Part shown: positions 62,563 through 64,000 of the stretch, piece after piece | How positions within the stretch are numbered: the stretch's first letter is position 1 | How the letters are laid out: every line of letters starts with the position of its first letter | Assembly: GCA_016870195.1 (NCBI GenBank) | Contig: VGCC01000001.1 | Span: 124,001 to 188,000, forward strand | Length of the DNA stretch: 64,000 bases | Reading direction: 5' to 3' | DNA from: Actinomycetota bacterium | GTDB taxonomy: Bacteria; Actinomycetota; Actinomycetes; S36-B12 | Translations under genes and position numbers: made by a program | The notes under the pieces: generated by a model | Databases searched by the model: none | What the model was told of the DNA's origin: nothing | What the model saw: only the letters and a program-made list of their open reading frames with translations

Positions 62563-62790
62563 ATGGCTCGCACCAACATTGATATTGACGACGAACTCGT
62601 CGAGATTGTCATGGTGCGCTACCAACTCAAGACCAAGCGTGAGGCAGTCGACTACGCCCTGCGCCACCTCGCCGGCCAGCCCATGACCACGGAGGAGATG
62701 CTCGCCATGTGCGGCTCGATGCCGGACTTCGAGGTCCCCGAGGACCTCACGGACTTCCCCCACGACTGGCATGACGACGACCCTCGCTGA
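62563..62790 (+). CDS. vapB: VapB-type antitoxin (ribbon-helix-helix)
   Basis: This 75-residue antitoxin has an N-terminal ribbon-helix-helix domain, ARTNIDIDDELVEIVMVRYQ and LKTKREAVDYALRHLAG, as in VapB/MazE-like type II antitoxins of mycobacteria. An acidic, disordered tail (DFEVPEDLTDFPHDWHDDD) that should wrap the toxin follows. The ATG at 62563 is preferred over the upstream ATG at 62551 because the latter lies inside the palindromic operator. It overlaps vapC by 20 bases, ensuring coupled synthesis. The pair sits beside truA in a segment absent from the usual truA-rplM order. Confidence 0.88.
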   Translation: MARTNIDIDDELVEIVMVRYQLKTKREAVDYALRHLAGQPMTTEEMLAMCGSMPDFEVPEDLTDFPHDWHDDDPR

Positions 62791-63154
62791 CACCTCCATC
62801 TGGATCGACGCCCTGCGAAGCGGCGACTCCTGGGTCCGCCGCACCCTCGAGCGTGCCGAGTTCGTCGCCTACACCGAGCCCGTGCTGATGGAGTTCCTCA
62901 TGGGCGCGCGCACCGACAACGAGTGGCTCCGCCTCAGACGGTTCATCAACGGAAGCATCCTGCTGCCATTCGACTCCGCATCCGACTTCGAGGCGGCCGC
63001 GACCATCCAAGGCATCGGACGGCGACGCGGGCTCACGGCCGGGAAGGTGGACTGCCTCATCCTGGCGGTCGCCCAGAGAGTCGATGCACCCTTCGTGACA
63101 CGTGATGGTCGTCAGGCCGAACTCGCGAATCTGGTCGGCGTCACCGTCATCTGA
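62771..63154 (+). CDS. vapC: VapC-type PIN-domain ribonuclease toxin
   Basis: This 127-residue PIN-domain protein has acidic catalytic residues at expected places: D7 in TTTLADTSIWIDALR, E41 in EPVLMEFLMGAR, D94 in AGKVDCLILAVA and D112 in VTRDGR. These coordinate Mg2+ in VapC RNases, which usually cut tRNAs or rRNA. ATG at 62771 precedes the first strand and lies inside vapB. Its 3' end overlaps the convergent truA gene by eight bases. The active site appears intact, so the toxin should be functional and held in check by VapB. Confidence 0.9.
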   Translation: MTTTLADTSIWIDALRSGDSWVRRTLERAEFVAYTEPVLMEFLMGARTDNEWLRLRRFINGSILLPFDSASDFEAAATIQGIGRRRGLTAGKVDCLILAVAQRVDAPFVTRDGRQAELANLVGVTVI

Positions 63155-63986
63155 CCGTGCGGAGCGCTCGGGTCTCCTGCTGGCGCGCGGCCAATTCCGC
63201 ATCCGGCGGGTAGCCGACCTGCTCCAGAACTAGCGGATGAGGGGGCATCACCGTCACTGCCGATCCACGTTGTGCAGCACGGAGCAACTCTCCCGGCCAG
63301 GTGACCGGCTTGCGTCCGTCGCCCACCGGGAGCAGGGCGCCCACGATGCTGCGCACCATGGAGTGACAGAAGGCATCTGCCTGGATCGTCATCACAGCAT
63401 CTCCATCGTCATCACGTTCCCATTGGAGCTGCTGTAACTCGCGGATGGTTGTGGCACCTTCGCGCCATTTGCAGTAGGCCGCGAAGTCGTGGGTGCCGAG
63501 GAGTGTCCGGGACGCCTCGTTCATGCGATCGAGGTCCAAGGGTCGATTCCACGGCAGCACCTCCCGACGCGTGAGCGGCGCCGGACCGTCGGGGTCATCA
63601 CACACCCGGTACGTATACCGGCGCCAGATCGCACTGAAACGCGCATCGAAGCCCGCGGGGGCTGGCTGGATGTCCAGAATGCGGATATCCGCGGGAAGTG
63701 CACGGTTGACGCGAGCACCGTCGATGTCGGGATGATCGATGGGGACGTCGAAGTGGATCACCTGGCCGCGGGCGTGGACGCCGGCATCAGTGCGACCGGC
63801 GCAGGTTGTCTGCACCTCGGAGCGGTAGAGATGCGTGAGAACCCGCTCGAGTTCACCCTGGACCGTGCGCAGGGACCCTTGCTTTGCCCAGCCGGAGAAA
63901 TCCGTGCCGTCGTACGCGACCGTGGCGCGCAGACGACACAGCCCGCCACCATCGGTGGCGGGCTGTGAGGTGGCGTGCGTGGTCAG
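63147..63986 (-). CDS. truA: tRNA pseudouridine(38-40) synthase TruA, unusual start
   Basis: TruA modifies U38-U40 in tRNA anticodon stems. The catalytic motif TTCAGRTDAGVHARGQV (Asp about residue 66) is present. So are FSAIWRRYTYRV, THDFAAYCKWREGATTIREL and HSMVRSIVGALLPVG. The N-terminal TVAYDGTDFSGWAKQGSLRT lies upstream of the first in-frame ATG or GTG (a GTG at 63815), so a start further up is required. No ATG, GTG or TTG occurs in frame back to the window edge. A CTG at 63986 overlaps the rplQ stop (CTGA) and has AGGAG five bases upstream; it is proposed as the start, giving 279 residues. A start within rplQ beyond the window is the alternative. Confidence 0.9.
   Translation of the reverse strand: MTTHATSQPATDGGGLCRLRATVAYDGTDFSGWAKQGSLRTVQGELERVLTHLYRSEVQTTCAGRTDAGVHARGQVIHFDVPIDHPDIDGARVNRALPADIRILDIQPAPAGFDARFSAIWRRYTYRVCDDPDGPAPLTRREVLPWNRPLDLDRMNEASRTLLGTHDFAAYCKWREGATTIRELQQLQWERDDDGDAVMTIQADAFCHSMVRSIVGALLPVGDGRKPVTWPGELLRAAQRGSAVTVMPPHPLVLEQVGYPPDAELAARQQETRALRTVR
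63937..63967. terminator. Strong hairpin between rplQ and the truA coding core
   Basis: A perfect 14-bp inverted repeat (63937-63950 and 63954-63967) closes a three-base loop 16 bases after the rplQ stop. It would act on the minus-strand transcript from the rplQ operon. There is no U-tract, so it may attenuate or delimit rplQ mRNA rather than end it fully. It also lies in the N-terminal part of the truA frame. Confidence 0.55.
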
Positions 63987-64000
63987 GCCTTCTCCTCGGT
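63983..64000 (-). CDS. rplQ: 50S ribosomal protein L17, C-terminal five codons
   Basis: The right edge reads TEEKA followed by TGA on the minus strand. This matches the acidic/basic tails of actinobacterial L17, and rplQ is the regular upstream neighbour of truA. The fragment is far too short to identify by itself; the call rests on gene order (rplQ-truA-...-rplM-rpsI). Confidence 0.5.
   Translation of the reverse strand, partial: TEEKA

Overview
The window is bacterial chromosome from a high-GC actinobacterium. The evidence is a WhiB3/WhiD-type regulator, a groES-groEL operon whose GroEL ends in a His-rich tail, two CIRCE boxes, GTG/TTG starts, several likely leaderless promoters, and a core-gene order that I recall from Mycobacterium and Streptomyces. 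I cannot name a genus. No rRNA, tRNA, CRISPR array or insertion sequence was seen. Genes are packed head to tail with 1-20 nt overlaps, and no gene-free gap exceeds about 170 nt.

Region 1 (1-499): the first codons of sucC and the B12-binding subunit of a split acyl-CoA mutase. Region 2 (578-36738): a catabolic block of about 36 kb that separates sucC from pcrA, genes that lie close together in relatives I know. It holds AraC- and PaaX-type regulators; an operon of acyl-CoA mutase large subunit, AMP ligase, NDP-forming acyl-CoA synthetase, RidA and SDR (5052-11298); a divergent thiolase plus BadI/MenB-type ring hydrolase (11362-13328); two CrtI-like flavoproteins; a metal-dependent cyclase-family hydrolase directly after a 785-residue monooxygenase/old-yellow-enzyme fusion (16491-19665); a second SDR; a flavin-reductase/LLM-monooxygenase/FAH-hydrolase/nitrilase operon (20529-24244); a gentisate-dioxygenase-like bicupin; an IorA/IorB-like 2-oxoacid oxidoreductase; and a Liv-type ABC importer (29260-33916).

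My reading is that this block degrades aromatic acids as CoA thioesters. The fusion has the architecture of 2-aminobenzoyl-CoA monooxygenase/reductase. RidA (enamine hydrolysis) and the BadI-like hydrolase (opening of a cyclic beta-keto acyl-CoA) fit as the next steps. The cyclase-family hydrolase and IorAB-like enzyme could feed 2-aminobenzoyl-CoA from isatin/isatinate or another tryptophan-derived compound. A 24-bp motif is shared by the two divergent promoters that drive the fusion, both SDRs, RidA, thiolase and ring hydrolase. The substrate assignments are inference.

Region 3 (36756-64000) is mostly core genome on the minus strand: pcrA, a ChoD-like GMC oxidoreductase, an aldehyde dehydrogenase, guaB3, guaB, a CarH-like B12/light-type MerR regulator, MaoC and CitE-like genes, whiD (+), groEL-groES, tsaD-rimI-tsaB-tsaE, an alpha/beta hydrolase, alr, nnr, glmS, glmM, rpsI, rplM, then truA and the end of rplQ. 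A cupin gene, an MFS exporter and a vapBC toxin-antitoxin pair interrupt the usual truA-rplM neighbourhood.
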